From: Gracilaria domingensis
Lineage: Eukaryota > Rhodophyta > Florideophyceae > Gracilariales > Gracilariaceae
Length of the DNA: 64,000 nucleotides
NCBI GenBank assembly: GCA_022539475.1
Contig: VCMS01000019.1
Span: forward strand, 1-64,000
Direction of reading: 5' to 3'
Within the stretch, counting starts at the first letter, position 1; the number at the start of each line of letters is the position of its first letter. Positions 11,575 to 21,279 of the stretch are shown piece by piece. Both the position numbers and the translations under genes were made by a program. The notes under the pieces are model-generated. The model did not search any database and was not told where the DNA came from. It saw only the letters and a program-made list of their open reading frames with translations.

Positions 11575-14121
11575 ATGGATATGAGGGGACTGGGAAAGGG
11601 TCAAATGAGACGCTCTCGAAAGGTGAGAAAGCCTCGACGAACCATGGCACTACAACTTCGGAGCGGGACCAGAACTGCTGAACCGAACGCAGCGACGGGG
11701 AACGCATCCACAGCTATGAAGTCGAAGCCCGCACCGGGCGAAGAAGTGACCTTGTTGTTGGGAGGGGCAGGAGGGAACAAAGCAGCGATTGGGAAAGCTG
11801 TTCTCGTTGAAGTGGACGCTGGTGGAGGGAAGACAACGTTCAGAAGGGAAATGCATGGACATGCTCTGCAGGGAAAACCAGGGGAAGATGTAGTTGGTAT
11901 ATGGCGAGCGAAGATATCTCATGAGCTTGACACTCCCTATCCCTATCCCTTTAAGTGTACCGATGAAGATTCCGTTCCGAAGACATTGAAGGACATGAAC
12001 AGGCCCGGTTTCTACGCCTGGGACCTGAACTTAATGTCTAAGGTGGGTGACGTCGTAAGCGCTGATGAAGGGGACAAGGGTGCTCCGAGTTCCAAATTCG
12101 TCGCCCCTGAGAAGCCATCGAATACTGCTGGGAAACGGGTGCGAGTGGTAGAACCTAAAACTCCATCCAGTGCGCGAAAGCGAATGCAGATGAAAGTGGC
12201 TCATGTGAAAACCCCGTCGAATGCTAAAAAACCCCAAGGCGGGAAACAAGCGCCAGTACCAAAGCTGAAAACACCATCGAACGTTCACGGTGGTGGAAAG
12301 CAGATGCAAGAATTCAAGATGACCACGACCCCAGAGAGTGCTGTATCGGCATTTCGTAAACAAACTGCTACGATTGTGCAGTCTGGAGCATCGAGGAACA
12401 GCACTGCGGAAGCTATTACTCAGGCTGGAAATCGCAGTGGAGTGACAATGGAAGTGATTGACGTGGATGAAGACGAAGACGAAGACGTGGTTCTAGTGAA
12501 GGAAAGCCTTGGAAGCAACGTCAATGAACTCTTTGATGAAGGTGATGTGATACCTCCTGATGATGTCGATACGAGTTTAGCGAGTTTGGTATTTGACTTA
12601 CATCATTACGAGTATGTGTCTGTTCAAGTCGATATTGAGCTCATTCAAGTTCCGGAAATGACTGTGAGAGGGTTGTTCCGGAATCATGTCGAGGCTCTGA
12701 AAGAAGAGATTGGACGCAAAAGCTTCTTACAGGCACTTGGGACCATGAGCGTTGCTGTTCTGTCTCAGGATGTGTCCGAGAAGGACGTAGTGCAGAACAA
12801 TCGCTTGAAAGTGAATTGTGTGCTGATTGATGGAGCTCATCGTCATGTAGCACTCAAAGAGCTCTGTGAATCTATGCCCAACATTAGGAATCTATGTGGA
12901 GGTCTTTCTGTTTTGCTGTGGAAGAGAAAAGATGGACAGAAGATGACCACGAGGGAAATCTTGAGCCTTGGCAATGTGCTAAACGATGGATTGAAGCAAG
13001 CTCGTCTTATGGGTTTTGCTGACAAGGTGCATTGTATTGTGTCATTTATAAGGGTCCTGGTTGAGGAAGAGAAGAAGGACTTGAGCAAGATGACGAGGAC
13101 CTCTGTCGCAGGTGCACTAAGTGTTTGCGGTATCATTGGCCAGTACAATATCAAGCATTTGGCAAGATTTGCAGAGATGGGGTTGAAGGTGGCGAGAAGT
13201 CCTGGATTGCTGGAATATTTGGAGCGGATTTGTGGGGACTACCATGAGATTGGAATTTCTTGTATATCAAGTGATGAATTCTTTACCATGGATGAGCATA
13301 CAACCCACTTCACGCTCGACGCTCTGGTTGCATACTTTTCCAGGAGGCGAGTGTCGAAACTGACGGGTCGTTTTGAAGACGTACGCAAATACTTCTTTAT
13401 CTGCTGCAGGAGGCTTCAATCTTTGCCAGAAGAGCTTTCGAAGAAGAAGAAAGTTACATCGGAAGAAGCGTATGCCATGAAGGTGGAAGTGACAAAGTTT
13501 GAAATGCGCACCGTTCGTGAGTACCTTGCAACACAGGCAGCGCGAATTGAAGTACCTTCGAATAAGAAGCTCTGGGAAGGAAGGATTTCGAGAAGAGTCT
13601 GGATTGCTCGTGATAAGCTGGCAAAGAGTTTAGGGGTGGATATGTTGAAACCTGCCACTGGTACTACGCCGACTGAACCACAGTCTGAGACCAAAGCGGT
13701 AGACGAGTCTACAACACAGAGAATGGCCACACGTTCGGCAAGTAGGAAGGTCAAAGCGCCAGTGCGCAAGGGCTCTAAGGACTCTGATGTAGAAAGTGAA
13801 GAGAATATGCCATCGAAGACAAAAAGCATGAGGAGTTCAAGACGAAGCCGTCGACGAAGGAATGCAATGAGAGACGTGAACCCTAATCAACGGAAGAAGT
13901 CAAGGACGGAGGGTATTCAATCTGTTCAGGATGAAGTTATCAGTCATCTGCGGAGTCTTGGTGCGAAGGGGGTGAGAAACTTGTTGAAAAGTCATCAGAT
14001 ATCCATTGGCAGCGACACAGACTCAGATGGAGTACCAATTGTGGTCTCACAGGCAGAGGACACTGACCCCTTCGATGACACAGTACCGCAGGTGTTGGTG
14101 CCAGGTCTGAAGAAGGCTTAA
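11575..14121 (+). CDS. ParB/sulfiredoxin-fold-like nuclear protein
   Basis: An 848-residue protein from ATG 11575; the frame is open further upstream but without an ATG. The N-terminus is basic. Residues about 190-260 contain three TPS-type repeats (KTPSSARKR, KTPSNAKKP, KTPSNVHGG). Residues 293-305 (EVIDVDEDEDEDV) form a SUMO-interaction-like acidic motif. Residues about 348-440 resemble a ParB/Srx N-terminal domain: VDIELIQVPEM, then NCVLIDGAHRHVALKEL, matching the family's DG.HR..A core. The rest is helical. The C-terminus has a basic nuclear-localisation-like run (RRSRRRRNAMR). The same frame stays open for about 70 codons after the TAA, so this may be the front half of a longer protein that included the next ORF. 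ParB assignment is from motif only. Confidence 0.55.
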   Translation: MDMRGLGKGQMRRSRKVRKPRRTMALQLRSGTRTAEPNAATGNASTAMKSKPAPGEEVTLLLGGAGGNKAAIGKAVLVEVDAGGGKTTFRREMHGHALQGKPGEDVVGIWRAKISHELDTPYPYPFKCTDEDSVPKTLKDMNRPGFYAWDLNLMSKVGDVVSADEGDKGAPSSKFVAPEKPSNTAGKRVRVVEPKTPSSARKRMQMKVAHVKTPSNAKKPQGGKQAPVPKLKTPSNVHGGGKQMQEFKMTTTPESAVSAFRKQTATIVQSGASRNSTAEAITQAGNRSGVTMEVIDVDEDEDEDVVLVKESLGSNVNELFDEGDVIPPDDVDTSLASLVFDLHHYEYVSVQVDIELIQVPEMTVRGLFRNHVEALKEEIGRKSFLQALGTMSVAVLSQDVSEKDVVQNNRLKVNCVLIDGAHRHVALKELCESMPNIRNLCGGLSVLLWKRKDGQKMTTREILSLGNVLNDGLKQARLMGFADKVHCIVSFIRVLVEEEKKDLSKMTRTSVAGALSVCGIIGQYNIKHLARFAEMGLKVARSPGLLEYLERICGDYHEIGISCISSDEFFTMDEHTTHFTLDALVAYFSRRRVSKLTGRFEDVRKYFFICCRRLQSLPEELSKKKKVTSEEAYAMKVEVTKFEMRTVREYLATQAARIEVPSNKKLWEGRISRRVWIARDKLAKSLGVDMLKPATGTTPTEPQSETKAVDESTTQRMATRSASRKVKAPVRKGSKDSDVESEENMPSKTKSMRSSRRSRRRRNAMRDVNPNQRKKSRTEGIQSVQDEVISHLRSLGAKGVRNLLKSHQISIGSDTDSDGVPIVVSQAEDTDPFDDTVPQVLVPGLKKA

Positions 14122-14230
14122 GAATTAGCATATGAAGGTGACGATTCGTGGCTAAAGTTGGTGAAGACCTTACCAAGCAAGTGGCCGACTGGAGTGGAGA
14201 ATTTCATTAAATCTGTGTACCCTTGGATGG

Positions 14231-15424
14231 ATGCGATACATCTCCAGAAGCAACACCGAGGCCACTTGTTGGAGCCCAAGGACTTTGAAAGTGTGCACCA
14301 TGCAGTCTTTTTGGCATGCAGGGTATCATGGCCATAAACTCCTGAACGCGGCAATGGGAGGCATGGAGGTCGACGAGAAGACGTTATGGGGGGATGCACT
14401 GAAGAACGACTCTCTTGCGTATGTCTATTTTGTGAAGAAGAACGTCGAGCTTCGAGACAGAGGTTTCTGTATTCTGGACGGCTTTGCATCGGATGGAGAG
14501 TTGGTGAAGCTGACAGAGAGTTTGAGCAAGCTCATTGACGGGGATGTTAGTGTGGAATTACTGGACTTCTTCCGAAGGGACTTCGAGAGGGCTCCAGACC
14601 TTAGGATACCAGAGAACCGAATCACATGGATACCGATCATCAACGCAGATGGTGGGAGGTACATGACTACGAGAAGAGGCATAGTGGATGACATGGAGGC
14701 AGCCGTAGAAAGACATGTGCTTGTGAAGAAGAGAGCTTTACTGGATGCCCGACTGGGACAGATATGTGCTTTAATGGGTTTACAAGATAATAGGGTGGAA
14801 AAGGAGAGGATGTATGCGCCGAAGACGGGGGGGAGGGTGTTATGCACCGCAGTTGGATGCAAGCGGCAGCAGTTACATACGGATTTCCCGACCTTGGCGA
14901 ATGAGGATAAGCTGGAAGAAAAGAAGAACCCGGGGTACTTTATGATGGTGTCCGGAAGTGTGTCGTTTCCAATTTGGGTATGTGAAGGGTCTCATACACA
15001 CTACGCAGTTACTCTCAAGGCATTTGAAGGTTTGGCACGGGGGATGTTTGTGAGGAAGTTTTTCCTTCCGCCTAAGTCTATATTTATTGGAAGAGGTGAT
15101 GTGTTCCATGCAGGCGCTTCAAATGAGGATGGAAGATTCCCCGAGATTCCCTTGTTTCGTTACCACATGTACATGGTACCTGAGAAATACAACCTCCCGG
15201 ATGCGGTACACCTTAACCAACACTTTCGACCTCAGTTCAAGGAGGATGAAGACCTGGTTAGTATGAAGGAGAAGAGGAAGAATCCAGAACCGTCGAATTT
15301 GGAGGAGGAGAATGATGAGGTGATAGTAGAGGAAGGGGAAGAACAGTATGAAGAAGATGACGAAGATGAGAATTATGAAGTGGAGGAGATTGAAAACGAT
15401 CTTGAGGATGGCGAAGAGGACTGA
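14231..15424 (+). CDS. 2-oxoglutarate/Fe(II) oxygenase-like protein
   Basis: A 397-residue ORF with a double-stranded beta-helix oxygenase pattern: H216-x-D218 in QQLHTDFP, then IWVCEGSHTHY, the distal metal His in GRGDVFHAGAS (H293), and arginines at 301 and 310 that could bind 2-oxoglutarate. This resembles the phytanoyl-dioxygenase-like and DNA-demethylase-like superfamily; I cannot name the subfamily. The tail (about 330-397) is strongly acidic and includes DEVIVEEGEE, another SUMO-interaction-like motif. The start is uncertain: the first 40 residues overlap open sequence continuing from the ParB-like frame, so the native N-terminus may be fused to that protein. It lies 109 bp downstream on the same strand and is probably co-expressed with it. 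Confidence 0.55.
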   Translation: MRYISRSNTEATCWSPRTLKVCTMQSFWHAGYHGHKLLNAAMGGMEVDEKTLWGDALKNDSLAYVYFVKKNVELRDRGFCILDGFASDGELVKLTESLSKLIDGDVSVELLDFFRRDFERAPDLRIPENRITWIPIINADGGRYMTTRRGIVDDMEAAVERHVLVKKRALLDARLGQICALMGLQDNRVEKERMYAPKTGGRVLCTAVGCKRQQLHTDFPTLANEDKLEEKKNPGYFMMVSGSVSFPIWVCEGSHTHYAVTLKAFEGLARGMFVRKFFLPPKSIFIGRGDVFHAGASNEDGRFPEIPLFRYHMYMVPEKYNLPDAVHLNQHFRPQFKEDEDLVSMKEKRKNPEPSNLEEENDEVIVEEGEEQYEEDDEDENYEVEEIENDLEDGEED

Positions 15425-15701
15425 GTGAATATGTGATGAAACTTTGTAGTAATCTATGTGTCGAATATAGTTTCGAAGTAAATGATCTTGTGAATCGAGA
15501 GAAAGTTTAAGAATTGTGGAAGCGACGACTCTACCCAAGATTGAAGGGTAGGATAGGATACCATACCAAACACTTCAATCCTGGAGAGCGTCATGAATAT
15601 GTGGGAACTATGTTTGTAGAGAAGAGATTCTGTTTAGTTGAAACATGTATCAGTTATGTACTTATGTTCGTATACTACTTGTCTCGCACTTGGTGAATAC
15701 G

Positions 15702-16904
15702 TCAGCCAAAAGGCAGTAGATGTTGTGTCGGGGGTCTAGGGTGCTCACCAATGGCGCACAAGTATCGCTTTGCGTTGATTCTTGGTGCGTGTTTGACGAC
15801 TCCGGAGCATACAAGTAGTACAATGAACAAGGTGTTTGTGAGGAGGGGCGGGATACCTCTGTACGAACCAAAGGATTCGGGGTCCAAAGACTCGGAGAGT
15901 GTGTGTGCGAAGAAAACTGGGACCACTCTGTTCAGAAAAAGTCTGATAGAAAGCAGGAAATCCTGAAGGAACAAAGCTTTCCGGAACGAGTTTAGAATAC
16001 AACGGCAGTACGGATTTAGCCCTCTTCTCCGGTATACCACCCGATTGGAGAGCGGAACTATGTTGTTGAACGTATGTTTTGTAGAGAAATAGATCCCGAA
16101 TGTGTTGATGAGAATGGTGCAGAAGCCGAAGAAGAAACCGCCGGGGAAGAAGGAAATACATGCAGTTTTGAGAGAATCCATGACATCGATTGGAGGAGGA
16201 CGGAGCTGATAGGTGACGAAGATAGAGAGGTTGAGGACGATAAGCCCACCGATGCCCATGCCGAGGTATTTATTCCTCAGTGCCGAAACGGTGCTGGATG
16301 TGTGCGACGGAGTCATTGGACCATATGCGAGTCTACCATACCTTGTGGCGTGAAGAGAGAATGCCAATTCAAACAGAATAATGTGAAACATAGTTTCGAG
16401 CATGCTGTAAAGGATGGTGAATCCCAGTTGTGTTTGGCGGGAGGAGCGATCGTAGAGAAGAGCGTGTGTTGTGAGAGGCTTTATAATCCCATAGAGAGCT
16501 CCTATGGCTACTGAAACGAAGAGGGAGAATGCCAAGAGAGAGGATAGCGAGAGCATGTTCAGGGGATTATGTGAATAAGACCGAGCCTCTGACATGTAGT
16601 TGGGTAGCTCTGAAAGATTCCCAATTGTGTGGAAGAAGGGAGGATGTTCAGGGATTCGGTCATGAATTGAAACTTCGTGAAGTATGTCATAAACATCACT
16701 GAGTTCATCCAGCAGTTCGGGGGATAAAAGGGTCTGGACTCCTCGAACCGTGGCTTCCCCGGTGTCAACGTCGTACTTCAGTTGAAGGCAGTCGTCAAAG
16801 GTGATGTATGTCCTATGGGGAAATGCGTTGAGATGGATAGGTATGAGAGCAGTTTGGTTGCGAAGCTGTACATGCGATACCTTGTGGGTGTTTTGGAAGG
16901 CCAT
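15702..16904 (-). CDS. Multi-pass membrane protein, unknown
   Basis: An intact intronless 400-residue ORF (MAFQNTHKVSHVQ). The first 115 residues are soluble. Hydrophobic segments follow at about 117-140, 163-187, 212-232, 243-268 and 360-380, consistent with five membrane helices, with a basic loop after the fourth. I recognise no family. It converges on the oxygenase-like gene with a 277-bp gap and diverges from the gene at 17539. Its intact state, next to broken genes, means it could be either an element passenger or a host gene. Confidence 0.6.
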   Translation of the reverse strand: MAFQNTHKVSHVQLRNQTALIPIHLNAFPHRTYITFDDCLQLKYDVDTGEATVRGVQTLLSPELLDELSDVYDILHEVSIHDRIPEHPPFFHTIGNLSELPNYMSEARSYSHNPLNMLSLSSLLAFSLFVSVAIGALYGIIKPLTTHALLYDRSSRQTQLGFTILYSMLETMFHIILFELAFSLHATRYGRLAYGPMTPSHTSSTVSALRNKYLGMGIGGLIVLNLSIFVTYQLRPPPIDVMDSLKTACISFFPGGFFFGFCTILINTFGIYFSTKHTFNNIVPLSNRVVYRRRGLNPYCRCILNSFRKALFLQDFLLSIRLFLNRVVPVFFAHTLSESLDPESFGSYRGIPPLLTNTLFIVLLVCSGVVKHAPRINAKRYLCAIGEHPRPPTQHLLPFG

Positions 16905-17538
16905 TGTGAGCTCTGCTGCCTGTGAGTAGGTAGGAAAGAGGAGAAGAAATGAAGAAAGAAGGGGCGAGGAGAAGATATATTTATTGAGAACGAAACGAGC
17001 AGATATTACCTATAAAGAGGTGTATCGAAGGAGCTATATCTATGTTTTGTTTCCTTTAAGGCTTGTAAATTTGAAGTGAAGAAGGTGTTCATAAACGAGT
17101 GGCGAAATTAGCTTCTGTGATGGAAAAGCTATGAAGAGTACATGAAGAGTAAAATGTAGGGCGATGAAGAGGACGGAAGAATCATGATATGATGGTAGTG
17201 GTAGGATTTCTTTTCTTATACTACTGGCATGAACCATGTATGAAAAGGGACGCCCTTCTCGCAACGGTTGGGAGAACATGGAGAATGATAAGCATAGAGA
17301 GTGTTCAAAAGTGAAGAATTGTGCTAGTAAATATGAAAATAATTGCGATGCAGAGGTTGGACGGATATGAGCGGGTGCGGCGGTACTACAGTGTCATGGG
17401 ACGAAAGCGTCTACCCTTGGTACACCGTGATCGGTTTGCGAAGGAACGATCAGCGAGTTCTGTTCTTTTCGGCTTCCCTGATTTCTCTTCTTTCGATATC
17501 CCTTTTGCTCTTCTACCAGATCTTCTACCAACGGGACC

Positions 17539-18351
17539 ATGAGCGATGACGATTCGCGTTCGAACATTAGGTGGCCGTGGGAGTCGGACGAAGGGGTACG
17601 GTCGCACAAGAAGTTAAAGAGTGTGTTCGAGGAGGAGGAAGAAAAGGACGAGCTGGACTGGTGGGCCACTGCAGTGCTGGGGTGTGCCGCAGCGATGGGG
17701 ACGCGCATGGGAGAGGACGTGGGTCGACTGACGAAGAAGGTGACAGGGTTCGTGGTAAGGGAACTGTTGGGGATGAAAGAGGAGCAGAAGAAGATGATGA
17801 AACGCATTGAGAATCTGGAGGGGAGCTCGAAGGAGGTGAATGGGAGGAAGAAGGACGGGGTAGGGGGTGTGGAGGGAACGCCGGTAACTCCGGCGCCGAA
17901 GACGAAGATCGTGAACGGCGTTGGGGTAGGAGTGTGCATCGGAAGCGAGGACGAGGATGCGAGAGACTTTGTACCGGCGACGGATAGTTTTGGGGCGGAT
18001 GAGGTGATGGAGGGAGAATTGGTGAGGAAGAGAGGTCTGAAGAGGAAGGTTGGCGAGAAGAGGCCGATCCAACCGAGGAGTGTTGGGGTAGAAGAGGATG
18101 AAATTCAGCCGAAGGTGGAGAACAAGAAAGGAAAAGGGGATAGTAAGAAGAGGACACGGGTTGGGTTCAGGACTGTTCCGAAGCCGGTGTGGAAAGGGAG
18201 CAGTGTTGTTGGATACGAGGAGAAGTGGAGCTGGGAGGATGTTGTGGAGGATGAGGAGGAAACCGTTGAGAATGATGATGGGAAAGAATTTCGTACGCTA
18301 TCATTCGCGGATGTGGAGGTAGAGGAAGGAGATGAAGGTGCTTTACTTTGA
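17539..18351 (+). CDS. Acidic/basic nuclear-type protein, unknown
   Basis: A 270-residue ORF (MSDDDSRSNIRWPWESDE). It has an early acidic run (FEEEEEKDE), a helical segment at about 50-95 ending KEEQKKMMKRIENLE that could form a short coiled coil, a low-complexity centre, basic patches (RKRGLKRKVGEKRP, KKGKGDSKKRTR) that look like nuclear localisation signals, and an acidic C-terminus. No enzyme motif is visible. The opposite strand is also open over much of this span because of base composition; the + frame has the better start and composition. It diverges from the membrane protein gene 635 bp away. Confidence 0.5.
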   Translation: MSDDDSRSNIRWPWESDEGVRSHKKLKSVFEEEEEKDELDWWATAVLGCAAAMGTRMGEDVGRLTKKVTGFVVRELLGMKEEQKKMMKRIENLEGSSKEVNGRKKDGVGGVEGTPVTPAPKTKIVNGVGVGVCIGSEDEDARDFVPATDSFGADEVMEGELVRKRGLKRKVGEKRPIQPRSVGVEEDEIQPKVENKKGKGDSKKRTRVGFRTVPKPVWKGSSVVGYEEKWSWEDVVEDEEETVENDDGKEFRTLSFADVEVEEGDEGALL

Positions 18352-19560
18352 TTGAAGTGATACAGTAGTTGCCGGGTTGATGGAGGTAGAAAAGCGGTGG
18401 GGGAATGGATGTGCGCAACTACCATTTCATGAATGTTGTACTAGCCAGAGTTAGTTTACATTCATTATTTGTGTTTATTTGCAATCGACAAGTATGCAAG
18501 TGCCGTTGGTAGCTTCCAGATCGAGCTACCACCTAATCCGTCTGAGTATACTAGGTACAAAAACTTTCATGTCATGGAGGTGAACTAGCAATTATGTCCG
18601 CTTTCACTCATTCTACAAATTCTGTAGTATTGCTTGAATAAATGAAATGATGATATCCAAAATTTTTTTTTTGGCTTGCACATAGCCGTACATTCAATTC
18701 TTTGCACATTTTTTAACGATTCAATCCACAAAATAGCATTCTAGCCTCTTTACATAGCGTTCCCGAAACACAGACGTAGGGATGATTCCGGGTACTCGGA
18801 AGATATGAGTATTGGCCCACGGATGGGATCCTTTTTGGCAGTATTGAGGTATAGCACCCTCAGGGGTCGGCCATGACGTTGCGTAGATGAGTATTGGTCG
18901 CGTATACCCGTGTGTACGAATGGGTGTGTTTACACATGTTTTGGTATGATTGTCGGATATTTTACTGGCCGCTGCCACGGGTGGTCACGTGCACCACGGG
19001 TATGGACCTGCTTAGGTGTGCATTAGATTATTTAATTTAGTTTAACTAATTTATCGGCTACGATATAAGGGGTGACCTCCCTGTCACCTCCTCCTTCAGT
19101 GTCACCTCCTCCTTCAGTAAAGGGTAACCGAGTTCGGCTCTGAACCACGTTCGCATGCGCGAAGTGCACAACTCCCTCAGGAGGGTCACTGCGTACGGTA
19201 CGAACTAGATTCATCCCTCGGGATCATTCAGACACTACTGAGCTACACAGCTGTTGCCCTCGGGCTTATTTCCGTCTTCGGACCATTATTTCACTTGTCT
19301 TTACCTGCAGATTACTGCTTACCTGTGTTAGGTGAGTTTTCCGTCTCTGTACAGAGTTACTGCCGCGTGGGCTTAATACGCAACTCCCGTCTCCCGTCGC
19401 CGGGTCTGTTGCCGCTTTTCGCACGCCCCGCCGAGGGTTCCTCCTTTGCTTTTCCCTTCCTGTTCCCCTTCTATCTAGGGCTTACACCGCTCTGCGGTAC
19501 CTTTCCTCTTGACTATTCCGTCACTTTTCGCCGGACTCCTGGATCAGGCCCGTTCACCCC
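18352..19560. other. No gene seen; possible repeat-element edge
   Basis: Short frames only. The stretch at 19080-19560 has several short direct repeats (for example gtcacctcctccttcagt twice in tandem at 19081-19117) and could be a terminal region of the element fossil that follows, but I found no matching partner copy. Confidence 0.4.
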
Positions 19561-19599
19561 TCAACCTCCGTAGGTATATCCGGTACCACGGGCGGTCCT

Positions 19600-20960
19600 A
19601 CACCCGAAGTATCCGTGTTCGGAGGGCCCACCACTGAGTTCACCTCGTCTAGAAGGCAAGAACTTGAACGCCTTGAGAGACGATCCCATCGCTGGGGTTT
19701 TGCTCTACACGAGAGCCATCCGGTAGTAAATGAGGTTCACCTTCAGAAACTTCTGATGAATTCGTTTATACATCTTGCTCCGTGCAGGTGTCTCTTGTGC
19801 TCCATACTGCTCCCCAGAAACACTTGAACGTGCCATTCTTGCGGACAAAAGCACAACGTCATCGTCTTACTGCTACGCAGTTTATGGTGCAGCTTGTGGT
19901 GCAGATGGACCAGCTCCTTGTGTGGACTGCGCATCCGCGTCTGGAAGAGTACCTTTTATGATCTCATCTTCCTCTTCTTGCACAGCCGTCCCGTTTTGAA
20001 CCGTCTGCTTCGACGCAGAAGATCTCCTTGTGTTGACGGTCGGCTTCATCGCAGAAGAGGCCCTTCTTGACGCAGTGAGCTTCGTAGCGGAAGTACACTT
20101 TGTTCAGCCTGTCCGCTTCGTAGCTGGGGATGTTCTCGTCTCCGTAGTCCGCTTCGTTACAGACGACGGACAAGGCTGCGGAGGTACCGCTGATACGCTA
20201 CCTCTTGGTGTTGATGAACTTCGAGGGGGCTCCGTGCGGCTTGTCCGCGTCATGAACTCACTCATAATGCTCACCGTTCGTCGCTTGGACGCCGGAATGC
20301 TGGCTGCGACCGGTTCCATCATTTACTTATCCCAAAAAGCGGCCGTCCGGAGATCCTGGATGTATTATGGAAGATCCAGGCCCTCCGCACGGTAAGGGTA
20401 GAACGTATGACCGCTTTGACTGATGAGAATAATGTGAACCACCACAAGACCTGGGTCCAATTGCTTCCCGTTCATCTTGCGGCGTATAAGACTTCCAATT
20501 CCATGCAACAACGCTTCCCCGACTATCACCTTTCCTTCGTTCTCAATATCCATCTACAGAGAAACCCGCATTCCACCTTGTAATGATCGAATACTCCGGC
20601 GTGTGCGAGTAGTCACGCTTTGCGTACGCTTTCGAACAAGAGTCGGCTTCATGTTGAACAGCTATTGCAGTGAAAGGTGTATGTCAACAACACGGTCGCT
20701 CTGGACGATACAAGAACCGAGGCGATCCTTTAAATGGAACGTTACGATCCGCATCCCCGCTTTCGGCAGCTCCTCCCAGCGCACTGCCAGTCTCGTCCGT
20801 GTCCTGTCCATGGCCGTTCGCACGCTGATTGTACGCTTTAGAGTCGTGGAGTACGCGCAACGATGACTCACGCGAGCATAATAGTGAAGAGAGCAATATT
20901 TCATGTACAGCCCCTTCCCGGCAATCCACGTGGATAGCGCTGTCAACGTACCGGCGGGCG
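19600..20960 (+). mobile_element. Possible LTR-retrotransposon fossil (Ty3-like integrase tail)
   Basis: Between about 20300 and 20560 one frame reads like the end of a Ty3/gypsy-type integrase (a W..LLPVHLAAYKTS stretch, matching the family's W...L......AY..S pattern). The surrounding sequence is strongly degraded and no reading frame is intact. Paired long terminal repeats were not found. Family assignment rests on this one short match. The element looks old and heavily broken. Confidence 0.25.
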
Positions 20961-20977
20961 GGTGTAGCAAAATGGGT

Positions 20978-21272
20978 GCCGGAAGTGCCGGGGGGTGTGT
21001 TTTGGGAGATTTCCGGAGGGTGGCAAAATGTGGCGAAGACGTGCCCGCTCGAGGAGGGTGTCGGTCATGTTAGGGTAAGTACCCTAACATGACCGGACTC
21101 CCCCCGCCCGCGGGCACGTTTTGGCCGTTTTTTTGAAAAATGTGCGATTATAGTTCGTGTCAGGGTACCTACCCTAACACGACCGGTCCCCCCGCTCGAG
21201 GGCACGTTCTGGCCACATTCTGGCGCCTCACCGGGACCTCGCAAAGCAAGCCCCCTGGCACTTCCCGCAACC
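20978..21272. repeat. Imperfect foldback repeat with nested hairpins
   Basis: The left end (gccggaagtgccgggggg) is complementary to the right end (ccccctggcacttcccgc), and similarity continues inward through matching gacgtgcccgctcgag / ctcgagggcacgttc blocks. Nested inside are a perfect 15-bp hairpin at 21062-21095 (cggtcatgttagggt, loop aagt) and a near-perfect one at about 21156-21181 (cgtgtcagggt, loop acct). The total is about 295 bp, the size of a small foldback or MITE-type element. No target duplication was recognised. Confidence 0.7.
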
Positions 21273-21279
21273 ACCGCGT

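Larger units (their letters stand above)
1..18400. mobile_element. Putative large DNA transposon or accessory island
   Basis: The stretch holds six coding blocks in alternating orientation and no recognisable housekeeping gene. One block ends in a transposase-like signature; others encode a DNA methyltransferase, SET domain, ParB-like domain and a 2-oxoglutarate oxygenase-like domain. Several frames are split, unlike the clean host genes after 25.8 kb. I could not find terminal inverted repeats or target duplications, and the left end may lie outside the window, so the borders are only approximate. Treating it as one element is an inference from gene content. It could instead be several nested elements. 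Confidence 0.4.

Noticed and set aside
17567-18157. 196-residue - strand ORF opposite the gene at 17539
   Set aside because: Ser/Pro-rich shadow of a purine-rich coding strand; no start context or family.
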